A stretch of 64,000 nucleotides of DNA from Streptomyces liliifuscus. GTDB taxonomy: Bacteria; Actinomycetota; Actinomycetes; Streptomycetales; Streptomycetaceae. Below the pieces are notes generated by a model, which saw nothing but the letters and a program-made list of their open reading frames with translations, had not been told where the DNA came from and made no database searches. The stretch lies in the NCBI RefSeq assembly GCF_016598615.1, contig NZ_CP066831.1, positions 248,001 through 312,000 of the forward strand, in the 5' to 3' direction. Of the stretch, positions 53,493 through 63,083 are shown piece by piece; the stretch's first letter is position 1; each line of letters begins with the position of its first letter. Position numbers and translations under genes: made by a program.

Positions 53493-53896
53493 CGCGTGAT
53501 CACCGCATTCCCTCGTTCGGACAAGCCTTGGACGGGCCAAGCCGGATGCCACGTACCGACCGCGCCATCGCATTCAACGCCTCAGGGACGAGGTTGTCTT
53601 CCCAGCGCTGTCGATGGAGAGCGTGGACACCAACCATGCGTTTCGCCCTGGGTCATTCCGATGTCTCCCGTCTCCTCGTGACGCGGACGGCAGCATCACA
53701 GGTGGTGTGACCTTCCGTCTGTCCGGGTGCGAGGGCGCCGTGTGCCGGGCGGGTCGTGGGCGCAACCCGCTTCGAAGATCACGAACTGCCGGTGATCTTC
53801 GAATGATCTGTCGCACTCTGCCGGTCCGCGAGGCCCTTGTGTCTCGCACCGTTCAGGAGGAGAGCCGGGTCGGTCACACGCGCAACAGTGCAGCCG
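53493..53896. other. Intergenic with a perfect hairpin
   Basis: No gene recognised. The frames around 53500-53850 contain protein-like bits (for example WEDNLVPEALNAMARSVRGI on the minus strand) but no family. The hairpin at 53771-53803 is described separately. Confidence 0.35.
53771..53803. terminator. Perfect 12-bp-arm hairpin, terminator for the sugar-locus operon
   Basis: TTCGAAGATCAC and GTGATCTTCGAA separated by 9 bp. It lies about 95 bp beyond the minus-strand GH63 stop, where a terminator for the operon would be expected. There is no U-run. Confidence 0.5.
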
Positions 53897-55666
53897 TCAG
53901 GGCCTGACTTCGTTGGGGGCATCAGTCGCATCCATTGCGTGCCGGATGGTGTGGGCTTCGGCGAGGAAGAGGTAGCTGGCGGCGGTCCAGGTGTAGGCAC
54001 GGTCGCGCAGGCCGGTGCCGGTGAGGGCGTCGAAGTTCTCTGCGAAGCCGTGGGTTTCGCACAGAGTTCGGAAACGGGCGCTGATCTCGTCGGCCAGGCG
54101 GTCGTGGCCGCTGCGGCGCAGGCCGTCCTCGACGAGAACGGTGGCAGGGGCCCAGATGGGTCCGCGCCAGTATCCGTCGGAGCGGTAGTGGGGTGAGGTC
54201 GGCAGTTCGGTGGCCAGTCCGTACGGGGTCAGGTGTGCCTCGATCCGGGTGGCCAGCGTCTTTGCGATGTTCTCGGGCAGACGCTCGCCCAGCGCGATGG
54301 GCATCAGGTCGAGGAGACTGGAGCTGTGCCGGGTGTCGCCGCTTTCGGCGCCCCGTGCGACGAACCCCTCCCCCGTCCACAGTTCGTCGAGCATGGCCGC
54401 CTGGGTCGCCTCCGCTGTGCTTGTCCAGCCGCGGGCGTCGTCATGACGGCCGAGCTCGGTGGCCAGAGCGGCGAGTTCGTGCAGTTGGAGGACGAGGAAC
54501 GCGGCCAGGTCGGCGGTGACGACCACGCGTTCGGCGTCGAAGGTGGTGGCGTTGTCCCAGCCGCTGTCGTTGCCGTGCTGGTAGTGGGGAAGGGCGGTGT
54601 CCGGTGCACGACGGGCGGTGAGCCAGAAGTCCGTCCAGCGTCCCAACCGGTCGTAGGTGGCGGCGAGTTCGGTCCTGTCGAGGGGTTCGGGGAGGCGCTT
54701 GCGCAGTCGGCCCAGGGTCCAGCCGTGGATGGGCGGCTTGACGAAGTTGCGCAGGATCTCCGAGTGGGTCACCGAGTCGGGCAGGGCCCCGCTCTCGTCC
54801 TGGTGGTCGAAGGGCAGTGAGAACTGGTCCCACGCGAGCGCGGGTGCTCCGGGCGCCAGGGCGAGGGCGTTGAAGCAGTGGTCCCAGCTCCAGACCTTGT
54901 CCATCCAGTGCTTGGACATCAGCACCGCGGGCCGGGTGACGAGCCCGGCCGGGTCGACCGTGGCCGACCAGAGGACGTACACGGCGAGTTCGGCGGCCGG
55001 AGTGTCGGACGAGCGCCAGGGAGCCACGGCGTCGACGAAGGCACGAAAGGCCCGCTCGACCGCGCTGACGATCTGGCTGAACGTCGCCGAGGAGGCGTAG
55101 GGGCGGCGGGCGCTGTCCAGCTCCTCGACGGCGGCCTCCCAGACTCCGCCCGCCTCGGCGGTGATCGTGAGGCCGCGGTCCGCGGCGTTCAGGGCCTGGC
55201 TGCCGGAGGCCCCGGCCACGAGGCCCGACAGTACGGTGACCCGGTAGCGGCGTCCGGTCTCGTACGAGGTGAACACGTACGCCCCGTCCGCCGGGTCTCG
55301 GAAGAAGTAGGTGCCGGTAAAGGGTGTCAGGGTCTGTGCCGCGGCGCTGATGCGCAGGCCCGGGCCCTGCCCGCGCAGGCGCACGGTGTCCGGTGTCTCG
55401 TAGGCGAGGTCGATGCGCCCGCCCTCGTGAGTCCAGCTGAGCCGGCCAGGCGTCGCCTCCACGCGGGTCTCGACGCGGTCACCCGTCGTGGCGTCGACGG
55501 GGACGAAGCGCAGCACGCCGTGCATGCCGTTCTGGTGGGAGACCAGGTGGAGGTCTTCGGCGTAGGTCCGCTCGGCCAGTACCGGGGAGATGTCGAACCA
55601 GGAGCCGCGCGTACTGAAGGGGATGTCGTGGAGGGCGAAGGCCGGGCCGGGGCGGGCGGCGGTCAT
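53897..55666 (-). CDS. GH63-type glycoside hydrolase (YgjK/MGH1-like), cytoplasmic
   Basis: 589 residues. HWMDKVWSWDHCFNALALAP, GNDSGWDNATTFDAERVVV and YRSDGYWRGPIWAPATVLVE are the (alpha/alpha)6-barrel motifs of GH63 and related mannosylglycerate-hydrolase-like enzymes; the Asp in SGWDNA and the acidic residue near the end are catalytic candidates. There is no signal peptide. It is last in the operon after the binding protein and two permeases, so it probably cleaves the imported oligosaccharide in the cytoplasm. The exact linkage cannot be read from sequence. Confidence 0.85.
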   Translation of the reverse strand: MTAARPGPAFALHDIPFSTRGSWFDISPVLAERTYAEDLHLVSHQNGMHGVLRFVPVDATTGDRVETRVEATPGRLSWTHEGGRIDLAYETPDTVRLRGQGPGLRISAAAQTLTPFTGTYFFRDPADGAYVFTSYETGRRYRVTVLSGLVAGASGSQALNAADRGLTITAEAGGVWEAAVEELDSARRPYASSATFSQIVSAVERAFRAFVDAVAPWRSSDTPAAELAVYVLWSATVDPAGLVTRPAVLMSKHWMDKVWSWDHCFNALALAPGAPALAWDQFSLPFDHQDESGALPDSVTHSEILRNFVKPPIHGWTLGRLRKRLPEPLDRTELAATYDRLGRWTDFWLTARRAPDTALPHYQHGNDSGWDNATTFDAERVVVTADLAAFLVLQLHELAALATELGRHDDARGWTSTAEATQAAMLDELWTGEGFVARGAESGDTRHSSSLLDLMPIALGERLPENIAKTLATRIEAHLTPYGLATELPTSPHYRSDGYWRGPIWAPATVLVEDGLRRSGHDRLADEISARFRTLCETHGFAENFDALTGTGLRDRAYTWTAASYLFLAEAHTIRHAMDATDAPNEVRP

Positions 55667-55725
55667 GAAAGGGCAACTCGTTTCTTCTGCGGTACCGACT
55701 CTTCTGCGAGAACGGCGGCGGTCGG

Positions 55726-56574
55726 TCAGTCCTTCACGGCTCCGGCAGTCACTCCGGCGGCGACATAGCGCTGGGCGAGGACGAGGATCACCGCGGCGGG
55801 CAGCGAGGCCACGACGGCGGTGGCCATGATGGCGTTCCACTCCTGGTTGTTGTTGCCGATGTACTGGTAGATGCCGAGGGTGATCGGCTGGTGGGCGCCG
55901 CCGCTCGCGAGCGTGCTGGCGAAGACGAAGTCGGACCAGGACCACAGGAACGCGAACAGCGAGACGGTGACGACGGCGTTGCGGCTCATGGGCAGCACGA
56001 TCGACCAGAAGGTGCGCAGAGGGCCGGCGCCGTCCGTCTTCGCGGCCTGGAGCAGTTCCTCGGGGATGCCCGACATGAACGCGGTGAAGATCAGGACGGC
56101 GAACGGGACGGCCAGGGTGGAGTCGGCGACGATCAGGCCGGGCACGGACTGAAGGAGTCCGAGGCTGAGGTAGATGGCGTAGAAGCCCATCGCCATGATG
56201 ATGCCGGGGATCATCTGGGCGACCAGGAAGAGGAAGCTGAGCACGCCGCCGCCGCGTGGACGCAGCTTGGCCAGCGCGTAGCCGGCGGGTGCGGCCAGCG
56301 CCACGGTGAGCGCGACGGTGCCCAGGCCGACGACGAGACTGGTGCCGAGGTAGGGCAACTGCTGGTCCACGACGGCGCGATAGCCCTCCAGCGTGCCGTG
56401 GACGGGGAACAGGCCGGGCGGGCTCTTGCGCATGTCCTGTTCGCGGGTGAAGGACACGTTGAGCATCCAGTAGACCGGGAAGAGCATGACGGCCGTGAGG
56501 ACGAGACCGGTCACGGTCTTCCACCAGGTGCCGCGTACCCGGTGTGCGGGGCGGGGCGTGATAGCGGTCGTCAT
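55726..56574 (-). CDS. Carbohydrate ABC transporter permease (MalG-like)
   Basis: 282 residues with six membrane helices. The coupling loop EELLQAAKTDGAGPLRTFWS IVLPMSRNAVVTV is the EAA motif of the MalG group. Its ATG overlaps the stop of the upstream permease (ATGA). The operon has no ATPase; in Streptomyces such importers share the multi-sugar ATPase MsiK, so this absence is normal. Confidence 0.92.
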   Translation of the reverse strand: MTTAITPRPAHRVRGTWWKTVTGLVLTAVMLFPVYWMLNVSFTREQDMRKSPPGLFPVHGTLEGYRAVVDQQLPYLGTSLVVGLGTVALTVALAAPAGYALAKLRPRGGGVLSFLFLVAQMIPGIIMAMGFYAIYLSLGLLQSVPGLIVADSTLAVPFAVLIFTAFMSGIPEELLQAAKTDGAGPLRTFWSIVLPMSRNAVVTVSLFAFLWSWSDFVFASTLASGGAHQPITLGIYQYIGNNNQEWNAIMATAVVASLPAAVILVLAQRYVAAGVTAGAVKD

Positions 56575-57554
56575 GAGGCGTACTGCTTTCGCTGGACCCT
56601 CAGGTACACCAGGCCGAAGGCCAGGGCGGCGACGACGAGCAGGTTGCCGACGGCCGCGCCGGGGCCGAAGGCGGGCAGCAGGTTGCCGAAGCCGAGTTGG
56701 TAGGACCAGGTGGCGAAGGTGGTGGACGAGTCCGCCGGGCCGCCCTTGGTCATGATCCAGATGATGTCGAAGACCTTGAGCGTGTAGACGAGGCCCAGCA
56801 GCAGGGTGATGGCGGACACCGGGCGCAGGAGCGGGAAGGTGATGTTCCAGAAGCGCCGCCAGGCACCCGCGCCGTCGAGGGCGGCCGCCTCGTACAGGCT
56901 GCCGGGAATCGACTGCAGTCCGCTGTAGAGCACGACGAGGTTGAACGGGACGCCGATCCAGATGTTGGCGATGATCACCGAGGTCAGCGACCATTCCGGT
57001 GACGTCAGCCAGTTCACGGAGTCGATGCCGACGGCGTTCAGGACGGAGTTGACGATGCCCGAGTCGCTGTTGAGCATCCACGACCAGGTGGAGGCCGACA
57101 CGATGAGTGGCAGCAGCCAGGGCACCAGGAACAGGGCGCGCAGGGTCGCGGAGAGCCGGAAGTGCTGGTGGAAGAAGACCGCGAGGGCCAGGCCGATGGC
57201 GTACTGGAAGAGCAGGCAGACGGCGGTGAACGTCACGGTGTGTGCCAGGGCGGGGCCGAAGGTCGGGTCCTGGAAGACGGTTTCGTAGTTCTTGAGGCCG
57301 GTGAAGGGCGCGTCGCCCTGGACGAAGGAGCGGACGGTGTAGTTGCGCAGGCTCAGGTCGAGGTTGCGGTAGAGGGGATAGGCGTAGAAGAGGACGAGGT
57401 AGAGGGTGACCGGGGCGAGGAAGGCCCAGGCGGCCCACTGCTGGGAGGTCGGGCGGCGGCGTGGCGCGGTGCGGTCCGTGGGTGGGGCGGCGGTGGCCGC
57501 CCCGGTCCGGTCGAGCGTGGCCCGGCGGTCCGGCGGGTGTGTCGTGCGGTTCAT
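56571..57554 (-). CDS. Carbohydrate ABC transporter permease (MalF-like)
   Basis: 327 residues. A Pro/Arg-rich N-terminal tail of about 38 residues precedes six membrane helices (WAFLAPVTLYLVLFYAYPLY first). The EAA loop is YEAAALDGAGAWRRFWNITF. It partners the MalG-like permease and lies 20 bp downstream of the binding-protein stop. ATG 57554 was chosen because the frame upstream overlaps the preceding gene. Confidence 0.92.
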   Translation of the reverse strand: MNRTTHPPDRRATLDRTGAATAAPPTDRTAPRRRPTSQQWAAWAFLAPVTLYLVLFYAYPLYRNLDLSLRNYTVRSFVQGDAPFTGLKNYETVFQDPTFGPALAHTVTFTAVCLLFQYAIGLALAVFFHQHFRLSATLRALFLVPWLLPLIVSASTWSWMLNSDSGIVNSVLNAVGIDSVNWLTSPEWSLTSVIIANIWIGVPFNLVVLYSGLQSIPGSLYEAAALDGAGAWRRFWNITFPLLRPVSAITLLLGLVYTLKVFDIIWIMTKGGPADSSTTFATWSYQLGFGNLLPAFGPGAAVGNLLVVAALAFGLVYLRVQRKQYAS

Positions 57555-57574
57555 CAACAGCCCCTGGGCTTCGG

Positions 57575-58816
57575 CTACTTGACGGCGTCCTGGGCCGCGG
57601 AGAGCGCGTCCTTGGGTGACTTGGCTCCGCTGAGCGCGGACTGGACGGCCTTCCACATCTGCTCGGAGATCTTGGGGTACTTGGTGCCGAGGTCGTCACT
57701 GGTGCGGCCCCTGGCGGCCTTGACCGCCTCGACCCAGGGCTTGAGCTTGGCGTCGGCGGCGACCTGCTTGTCCTGGACCTCGGTGGTGGGGGCCACGTAG
57801 GAGAGGGTGGTGTCGGTGGCGTACAGGTTGTCGGTGCTGGTCAGGCAGGTCACCAGCTTCTGGGCGGTGGTGTAGCGGCCGGTGTCGCCCTGGACGGGGA
57901 GGGTGACGAACTCGCCGCCGGTAGGTGCCGCGGCATTGCCACCCGCGGAGGCCGGGATGGGGAGGACGCCGTAGTCGAAGCCGGACTTCTCGGCGTTGGC
58001 GAGCTGCCAGGTGCCGTTCTCGGCGAAGGCGTAGTCGCCGGTGGCGAACTCCTGCCAGCTGGTGGTCTGGGTGTTGTTGATGACCGAGTTGGGCGCGTAG
58101 CCCTTCTTCAGCCAGTCGCTCCACAGGGCCAGCGCCGACTCGCCCTGGGCGGAGTCGAGTTCGGTGAGCTTGGCTCCCGATCCCCAGAACCAGGGCAGGA
58201 ACTGGAAGCTGCCTTCCTCGGTGCCGATCGCGGAGAAGGTGATGCCTTTCTTGCCGGCCTTCTTCACCTTGTCCAGCGCTGCCGTCAGCGACTTCCAGTC
58301 CTTGATGGAGGAGACGTCGACGCCCGCCGCTTTGAGGACGTCCTTGTTGTAGTAGAGGGCCAGGGTGTTGGCACCGATGGGCGTGCCGTACGTCTTCCCG
58401 CCGGACTGGCCGGCCGCGAGCAGGTTGGGGTCGGCCTTCGAGGTGTCCAGCTTGTTGTCGTCGGTGGTGGTCAGGACACCGGCCTCGGCCAGGGTCGACA
58501 CCACGGGGTTGTCGACGATGAGCACGTCCGGGGAGTTGTCCTGCTGGGCGGCCAGGAGCACCTTGTTCGTCAGGTCGCTGGTGTCGAAGGCGGTCCGCTT
58601 GATCTTGACGCCCGCCTTGCTGCCGCAACTGTCGAGCAGCTTCGCCCACGCCGAGCCCTTGGCGAACTGCGGGTACGGGTCCCAGATCGTGTAGGTGCCG
58701 TTGTCCTCGCCCTTCGCGGACGAACTGCCGCCGGACGAACAGGCGGCGGTGCCCGTGGTGAGGGCGACGACGGTCAGGGCCGCGGCCGTGAGCCGCCGTC
58801 CGGTGAATCCGTTCAT
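57575..58816 (-). CDS. Sugar-binding lipoprotein, extracellular solute-binding family 1
   Basis: 413 residues. The signal LTAAALTVVALTTGTAAC ends in a lipobox. The fold has TSDLTNKVLLAAQQDNSPDV LIVD, GANTLALYYNKDVLKAAGVD and WQEFATGDYAFAENGTWQL, typical of the MalE/UgpB group binding oligosaccharides. It feeds the two permeases downstream. Regulation is presumably by the LacI protein encoded just upstream, though no CGAACCGGTTCG site lies directly before this gene. Confidence 0.93.
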   Translation of the reverse strand: MNGFTGRRLTAAALTVVALTTGTAACSSGGSSSAKGEDNGTYTIWDPYPQFAKGSAWAKLLDSCGSKAGVKIKRTAFDTSDLTNKVLLAAQQDNSPDVLIVDNPVVSTLAEAGVLTTTDDNKLDTSKADPNLLAAGQSGGKTYGTPIGANTLALYYNKDVLKAAGVDVSSIKDWKSLTAALDKVKKAGKKGITFSAIGTEEGSFQFLPWFWGSGAKLTELDSAQGESALALWSDWLKKGYAPNSVINNTQTTSWQEFATGDYAFAENGTWQLANAEKSGFDYGVLPIPASAGGNAAAPTGGEFVTLPVQGDTGRYTTAQKLVTCLTSTDNLYATDTTLSYVAPTTEVQDKQVAADAKLKPWVEAVKAARGRTSDDLGTKYPKISEQMWKAVQSALSGAKSPKDALSAAQDAVK

Positions 58817-58834
58817 GGCACGTTCCTTTGTGTT

Positions 58835-58854
58835 TTCGGCAAGGGCATGCCGAA
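58835..58854. other. Hairpin between lacI-type gene and transporter operon
   Basis: TTCGGCA-AGGGCA-TGCCGAA, 7-bp arms, between the LacI stop and the binding-protein start. It could be an attenuator, a processing site or an operator. Confidence 0.35.
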
Positions 58855-58943
58855 GAAGCAGTCGAGGAGCAGCCGGCCGGGCAGGGCCGGTGAAGGGCGG
58901 CGGATGGTCTGCAAAGGCCGCTGAGATAAGGGGAGTCGGGGTG

Positions 58944-59984
58944 TCAGTCGTCGGAGCCGGAAGCGGGCTCCGTGCGCAGGTGGGCGGGCCCGGTGCTGGC
59001 CCGAAGGGAGATGGGCGGCGCGAGCAGGTGGTGGCGGGGCGGGGCGTCGGGCCGGCCGAGCCGTTCGACGAGCAGTTCGACGGCGAGGCGTCCCATCTCC
59101 TCCGCTGGCACGTCCGCCGCCGTGAGCTGCGGGGTTACGGTCTCCGCCCACCGGCCGGCCACGACACCGGTGACGGAGAAGTCGCGCGGAACATGGCGGC
59201 CCGCCACGGACAGGCCCCGGTACAGACCGCCGAGAGCGGCCTCGTTCAGGGTGACCAGTGCGGTGGTGGCCGGGTCGTCGTGCAGGATCCGCTCCAGACA
59301 GCCCTGACCCGAGGGAGCGTCGTCGCCGCAGCAGTACGAGCGTACGGTGAGCCCTCGCTCGGCGGCCGCCTTCGTGAAGCCGTCGAAGCCGCGGTGCGCC
59401 GACTCGTATCCGGCCCGTAGCAGGTGTTCGGGCCGGTTCACGAAGGCGATCCTGCGATGGCCCAGGTCGGCGAGATGGTGGACACAGGCCTCCACCAGCC
59501 GGGCGTGGTCCAGGCCGACCCACCAGTCACCGTCAGGGTGCGCGGTCCGGCCGATGCAGACCGCGGGGAAGTTCTCGGCGACCAGGTGATCGACCCGGTC
59601 GTCCTGGAGCCTGATCTCCATCAGGATCGCGCCGTCGACCCGCCGTTCGGCCAGCAGGCGCTGGAACGAGCGGTCGCTGTCCACGCCGCTCGGGGAGAGC
59701 AGCACGTCGTAGTCCCGGGCGGCCGCAGCCTCCACCACACTGCCGATGAAGTCGAGCTGCATTCCGGTGTAGTGGTTGCCGGCCGGCGGGAAGACCAGGC
59801 CGATGGTGCTGGTGCGGCCGTTGGCCAGGGCACGCGCGCTGGCGTTGGGCCGGTAGCCCAGTTCGTCGATGACCCGCTGGATCTTCCGCCGGGTCTCGTC
59901 CGACACCTGGCGCTTTCCGCTCAGTGCGTACGAGACGGTGCTCCGCGAGACACCGGCCCGCCGGGCGATCTCACCGATGTTCAC
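58944..59984 (-). CDS. LacI-family transcriptional repressor
   Basis: 346 residues. MNIGEIARRAGVSRSTVSYA LSGKRQVSDETRRKIQ is the LacI HTH plus hinge (YRPNASARALANG). The effector domain resembles sugar-binding PurR/LacI regulators (TIGLVFPPAGNHYTGMQLDF, VDGAILMEIRLQDDRVDHLV, NEAALGGLYRGLSVAGRHVP). A palindrome TTCGAACCGGTTCGAA lies 12 bp upstream of its ATG, so it is autoregulated, and the same element stands before the divergent glycosidase gene. Confidence 0.93.
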   Translation of the reverse strand: MNIGEIARRAGVSRSTVSYALSGKRQVSDETRRKIQRVIDELGYRPNASARALANGRTSTIGLVFPPAGNHYTGMQLDFIGSVVEAAAARDYDVLLSPSGVDSDRSFQRLLAERRVDGAILMEIRLQDDRVDHLVAENFPAVCIGRTAHPDGDWWVGLDHARLVEACVHHLADLGHRRIAFVNRPEHLLRAGYESAHRGFDGFTKAAAERGLTVRSYCCGDDAPSGQGCLERILHDDPATTALVTLNEAALGGLYRGLSVAGRHVPRDFSVTGVVAGRWAETVTPQLTAADVPAEEMGRLAVELLVERLGRPDAPPRHHLLAPPISLRASTGPAHLRTEPASGSDD

Positions 59985-59995
59985 GGCACTCCTTC

Positions 59996-60038
59996 TTCGA
60001 ACCGGTTCGAAAGCGGACCGTTCTGTCGAACCGGTTCG
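59996..60038. promoter_or_regulatory. LacI operators O1 and O2
   Basis: TTCGAACCGGTTCGAA at 59996-60011 (perfect 16-bp palindrome) and CGAACCGGTTCG at 60027-60038, centred 29 bp apart, directly upstream of the LacI gene. Confidence 0.85.
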
Positions 60039-60160
60039 CGTGATGGGAAGTTAAGAGGACTCCGCGCGGGTGTCAATGCCCCGCGCACACTTCGTGAAGT
60101 CCGTTGTCCAATGTGCGTCGGAGGTATTGCTGGGCCGATTCCGGCGGTGTTAGCTTCCGG

Positions 60161-60172
60161 CGAACCGGTTCG
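60161..60172. promoter_or_regulatory. LacI operator O3
   Basis: CGAACCGGTTCG, a perfect palindrome about 130 bp from O2 and 126 bp before the glycosidase start. Confidence 0.8.
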
Positions 60173-60247
60173 ACAGAGCCGCACGGGACCACCAGATCCC
60201 CTCACTCCAGGCCGCACCGTTCCAGGTCCGCCCTGCTCCACAGCCGT

Positions 60248-60259
60248 CGAACCGGTTCA
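60248..60259. promoter_or_regulatory. LacI operator O4
   Basis: CGAACCGGTTCA, one mismatch from the consensus, 39 bp before the GTG of the glycosidase gene and probably overlapping its promoter. Confidence 0.75.
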
Positions 60260-60297
60260 CATCACGTACGGGACGGATCCACCACACGGAGACCTCA

Positions 60298-62988
60298 GTG
60301 CGACGCAGACGCAACAGACGAACAGCCGGCGCGGGTGCCACAGCCGTGGCAGCCCTCGCCGCCCTCCTCGCCGTGCCCACGGCCGGCACGGCCCGCGCCG
60401 CGGAACCGGAACAACTCACCATCGACCTCGCCACCGACACGGGCGCCTTCCACGGCGGCGCCTCCGGATCGCTCTACGGCGTCTACGGCGACGGCGTGCC
60501 CAGCCGCAACGTCCTCGAGGGCATGCACGTCCGCACAGTGTCGACCAAGGCACAGGACGGGCCCCAGCACCCGGGCGCGGACGCCCTGGAGATGCTGCCG
60601 CCGTTCGTGGACTCCGGCGGCAAGGACGTCTACATCTACATGACCGACATCTACCGCGGCTTCCCGTACCAGTGGCCGGGGGCCGACGGTCCGGCGCGGC
60701 TCGCCGACTTCAAGGAGAAGATCAAGAAGCAGGTCCAGCAGGTCCTGACCATGGACGACTACAAGGACCACGTCGTCTACGTCCCCTTCAACGAACCCGA
60801 AGGGAACATGTTCGGCACCGGCGAGTGGAGCTACGACAAGGTCTCCTGGCTGAACGACCCGAAGGAGTACTTCGCGGCCTGGAAGGAGGTCTACCACCTC
60901 ATCAAGGGCCTCGACCCGGACGCCCGCATCGCCGGCCCCAACACCAGCATCCTCTACGACCAGGTCAAGGGCTTCCTCCAGTACGCCAAGGCCAACGACG
61001 TGGTCCCGGACGTGATGACCTGGCACGAGCTGTCGTCGCCCGCCGCGGTCCGCACGAACGTGGCGAAGTACCGGCAGATGGAGAAGGACGTCGGTGTCGG
61101 CCCGCTGCCGATCAACGTCAACGAGTACGGCCACAACTACCACCTCTCCGTCCCCGGCCAGGTCGTCCAATGGGTCTCCGCGATCGAGGAATCCAAGATC
61201 GACGCCGACCTGGCGTACTGGAACATCGACGGCAACCTCAACGACTCGGCCGTCGAGGCCAACAAGGGCAACGGCCAGTGGTGGCTGTTCAACGCCTACG
61301 GGCAGATGTCCGGCCACACGGTGCAGGTGACCGCCCCTCACCCCAACCAGCAGTACACGCTCCAGGGTGTCGCCACCCTCGACAAGGACAAGAGGCAGTC
61401 CCGGGCGATCTTCGGCGGCAAGAGCGGTGACGCGGACGTCGTCTTCAAGAACATCGATCGCAAGCTGTTCGGCAGGACCGTGCACGCCACCGTCCAGGAG
61501 ATCCCGTGGACCGGGCAGGTCGGCGACTCGGCCCAGCCGCTGCGACTGGCCGACCGGGAACTCGTGGTCGGCACGGACGGTGCCGTGACTCTGCCGATGG
61601 CCGGCATGAACGAGATGTCGGCGTACCAGGTCATCCTCTCCCCCGGCGGGAAGGGCGGCACGCAGGCCGAACCCTCCGCCGGCTGGCGCAAGACCTACGA
61701 GGCGGAGAACGCCTCCTACACCGGCGGCGGTTACTCGAAGAACGGCCCCGAGGGAACGCCCTCCAACGTGGGCGGTTTCGCGACCTCCGGCGCGTACAAC
61801 GTCGGCGGTCTGCGCACCGGCTCCGACGGTGTCCTCGCCTTCGACGTGGAAGTGCCGCAGGACGGTACGTACGACCTGAGCGTGTTCGCCAACTCCTACA
61901 ACCTGTACGACCTGGTGAAGGAGCAGGGGCCCACCAACGTCTTCCTGCGTGTCGACGGCGAGGACCCGCAGGAACTGCGGCTGCCGCTCGGCTACAAGTG
62001 GGTGGTCTGGGGGCACACCGACACCACGGTGAAGCTCACCGCGGGCAAGCACCGGATCACGCTCGCCGCGAAGGACCCTGATCTGGGTGTCACCAAGGGC
62101 GACGCCATCATCGACAAGGTCGACCTCGCGCTGCGGGACAAGAACGTGACCGCTCCTGCGGTCTACGAGGCCGAGTACGCCACACTCTCCGGAACCCGGC
62201 CCAGCTACACGCGCCCCGGTGCCTCGGGCCCCGGCGCGGTGCCGCTGGCCAAGGGCGACACCGCCACCTTCTGGGTCCACTCCCCCACCGACGGTGAATC
62301 GACCGTGTCCGTCGACCACTTGGGCGGCGGCAGGGCGAACCTCTCCCTCAACGGCGAGAAGCTCGACGTCCCCAAGGTCGGAGGGGACAAGAAGGGCACC
62401 GACCGGGTCCGGATGTTCCTGTCCGGCGGCATCAACAAAATCACCGTCACCGGTGCCTCGGGCCAACTGACCCTCGACCGGCTCCGGGTCGCCCCGTCCA
62501 GCGGCACCCTGCCGACCAAGGTGTACCAGGCGGAGGAAGGCACCCTTACAGGCGCCGCCAAAGTGACCGACGCCTACACCTTCGCCTCCGGAGGCAAGGC
62601 GGTCACGGCAGTCGGCGACGGCAAAGCCAACGCCCTCACCGTCGACGTCGACGCCAAGCGGGCGGGACGGCATGCCGTGACCATCCGCTACTCCAACGCC
62701 GAACAGGCGCCCGCCACCCACTACAACCCCGACCCGATCGCCCGCCACACCGACCTCTCCGTCAACGGCGGACCGGCCCGCAGGGTGCTCTTCCCGACCA
62801 CCTTCCACTTCAACAACTTCTGGGAGCTGACCGTCCCGGTAACGCTGAAGAAGGGCACGAACCGGCTCACGTTCACGGCGGAGGAGCTGCCCGACTTCAA
62901 CGGCGACACCTACAACCAGTACGACCAGCGTTCCCCGTACGCGCCGGTCATCGACAGGATCCGCGTCACCCCGCTCGCAGAGAAGTAG
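60298..62988 (+). CDS. Secreted clan GH-A glycoside hydrolase with CBM-like repeats
   Basis: 896 residues from GTG. An arginine-rich signal peptide (RRRRNRRTAGAGATAVAALA, cleavage near ARA-A) leads to a (beta/alpha)8 catalytic domain. YVPFNEPEGNM (about 160-170) holds the acid/base Glu after Asn, and NVNEYGHNYHL (about 273-283) holds the likely nucleophile Glu, as in GH39/GH5-like clan GH-A enzymes. Three carbohydrate-binding-like modules follow, beginning YEAENASYTG (about 466), YEAEYATLSG (about 623) and YQAEEGTLTG (about 743), resembling CBM35/CBM6. Four LacI operators precede it. The polysaccharide is unknown. Confidence 0.88.
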   Translation: MRRRRNRRTAGAGATAVAALAALLAVPTAGTARAAEPEQLTIDLATDTGAFHGGASGSLYGVYGDGVPSRNVLEGMHVRTVSTKAQDGPQHPGADALEMLPPFVDSGGKDVYIYMTDIYRGFPYQWPGADGPARLADFKEKIKKQVQQVLTMDDYKDHVVYVPFNEPEGNMFGTGEWSYDKVSWLNDPKEYFAAWKEVYHLIKGLDPDARIAGPNTSILYDQVKGFLQYAKANDVVPDVMTWHELSSPAAVRTNVAKYRQMEKDVGVGPLPINVNEYGHNYHLSVPGQVVQWVSAIEESKIDADLAYWNIDGNLNDSAVEANKGNGQWWLFNAYGQMSGHTVQVTAPHPNQQYTLQGVATLDKDKRQSRAIFGGKSGDADVVFKNIDRKLFGRTVHATVQEIPWTGQVGDSAQPLRLADRELVVGTDGAVTLPMAGMNEMSAYQVILSPGGKGGTQAEPSAGWRKTYEAENASYTGGGYSKNGPEGTPSNVGGFATSGAYNVGGLRTGSDGVLAFDVEVPQDGTYDLSVFANSYNLYDLVKEQGPTNVFLRVDGEDPQELRLPLGYKWVVWGHTDTTVKLTAGKHRITLAAKDPDLGVTKGDAIIDKVDLALRDKNVTAPAVYEAEYATLSGTRPSYTRPGASGPGAVPLAKGDTATFWVHSPTDGESTVSVDHLGGGRANLSLNGEKLDVPKVGGDKKGTDRVRMFLSGGINKITVTGASGQLTLDRLRVAPSSGTLPTKVYQAEEGTLTGAAKVTDAYTFASGGKAVTAVGDGKANALTVDVDAKRAGRHAVTIRYSNAEQAPATHYNPDPIARHTDLSVNGGPARRVLFPTTFHFNNFWELTVPVTLKKGTNRLTFTAEELPDFNGDTYNQYDQRSPYAPVIDRIRVTPLAEK

Positions 62989-63083
62989 CCCGGCGACGGC
63001 CCGGGCCGCCGGTGGCCCGGGCCCCTCCTTCGCCCGGGCCACGGACGGCCCGGGAACACCCCCGAGACCCGGGAGAGCCGCTC

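Noticed and set aside
54878..55768. Plus-strand ORF of 296 codons in the GH63 region
   Set aside because: Antisense to the glycosidase with no start signal and shadow-type composition.
60295..63042. 915-codon minus-strand frame
   Set aside because: Shadow of the secreted glycosidase gene; repetitive Gly/Val/Arg/Asp composition and no domain.
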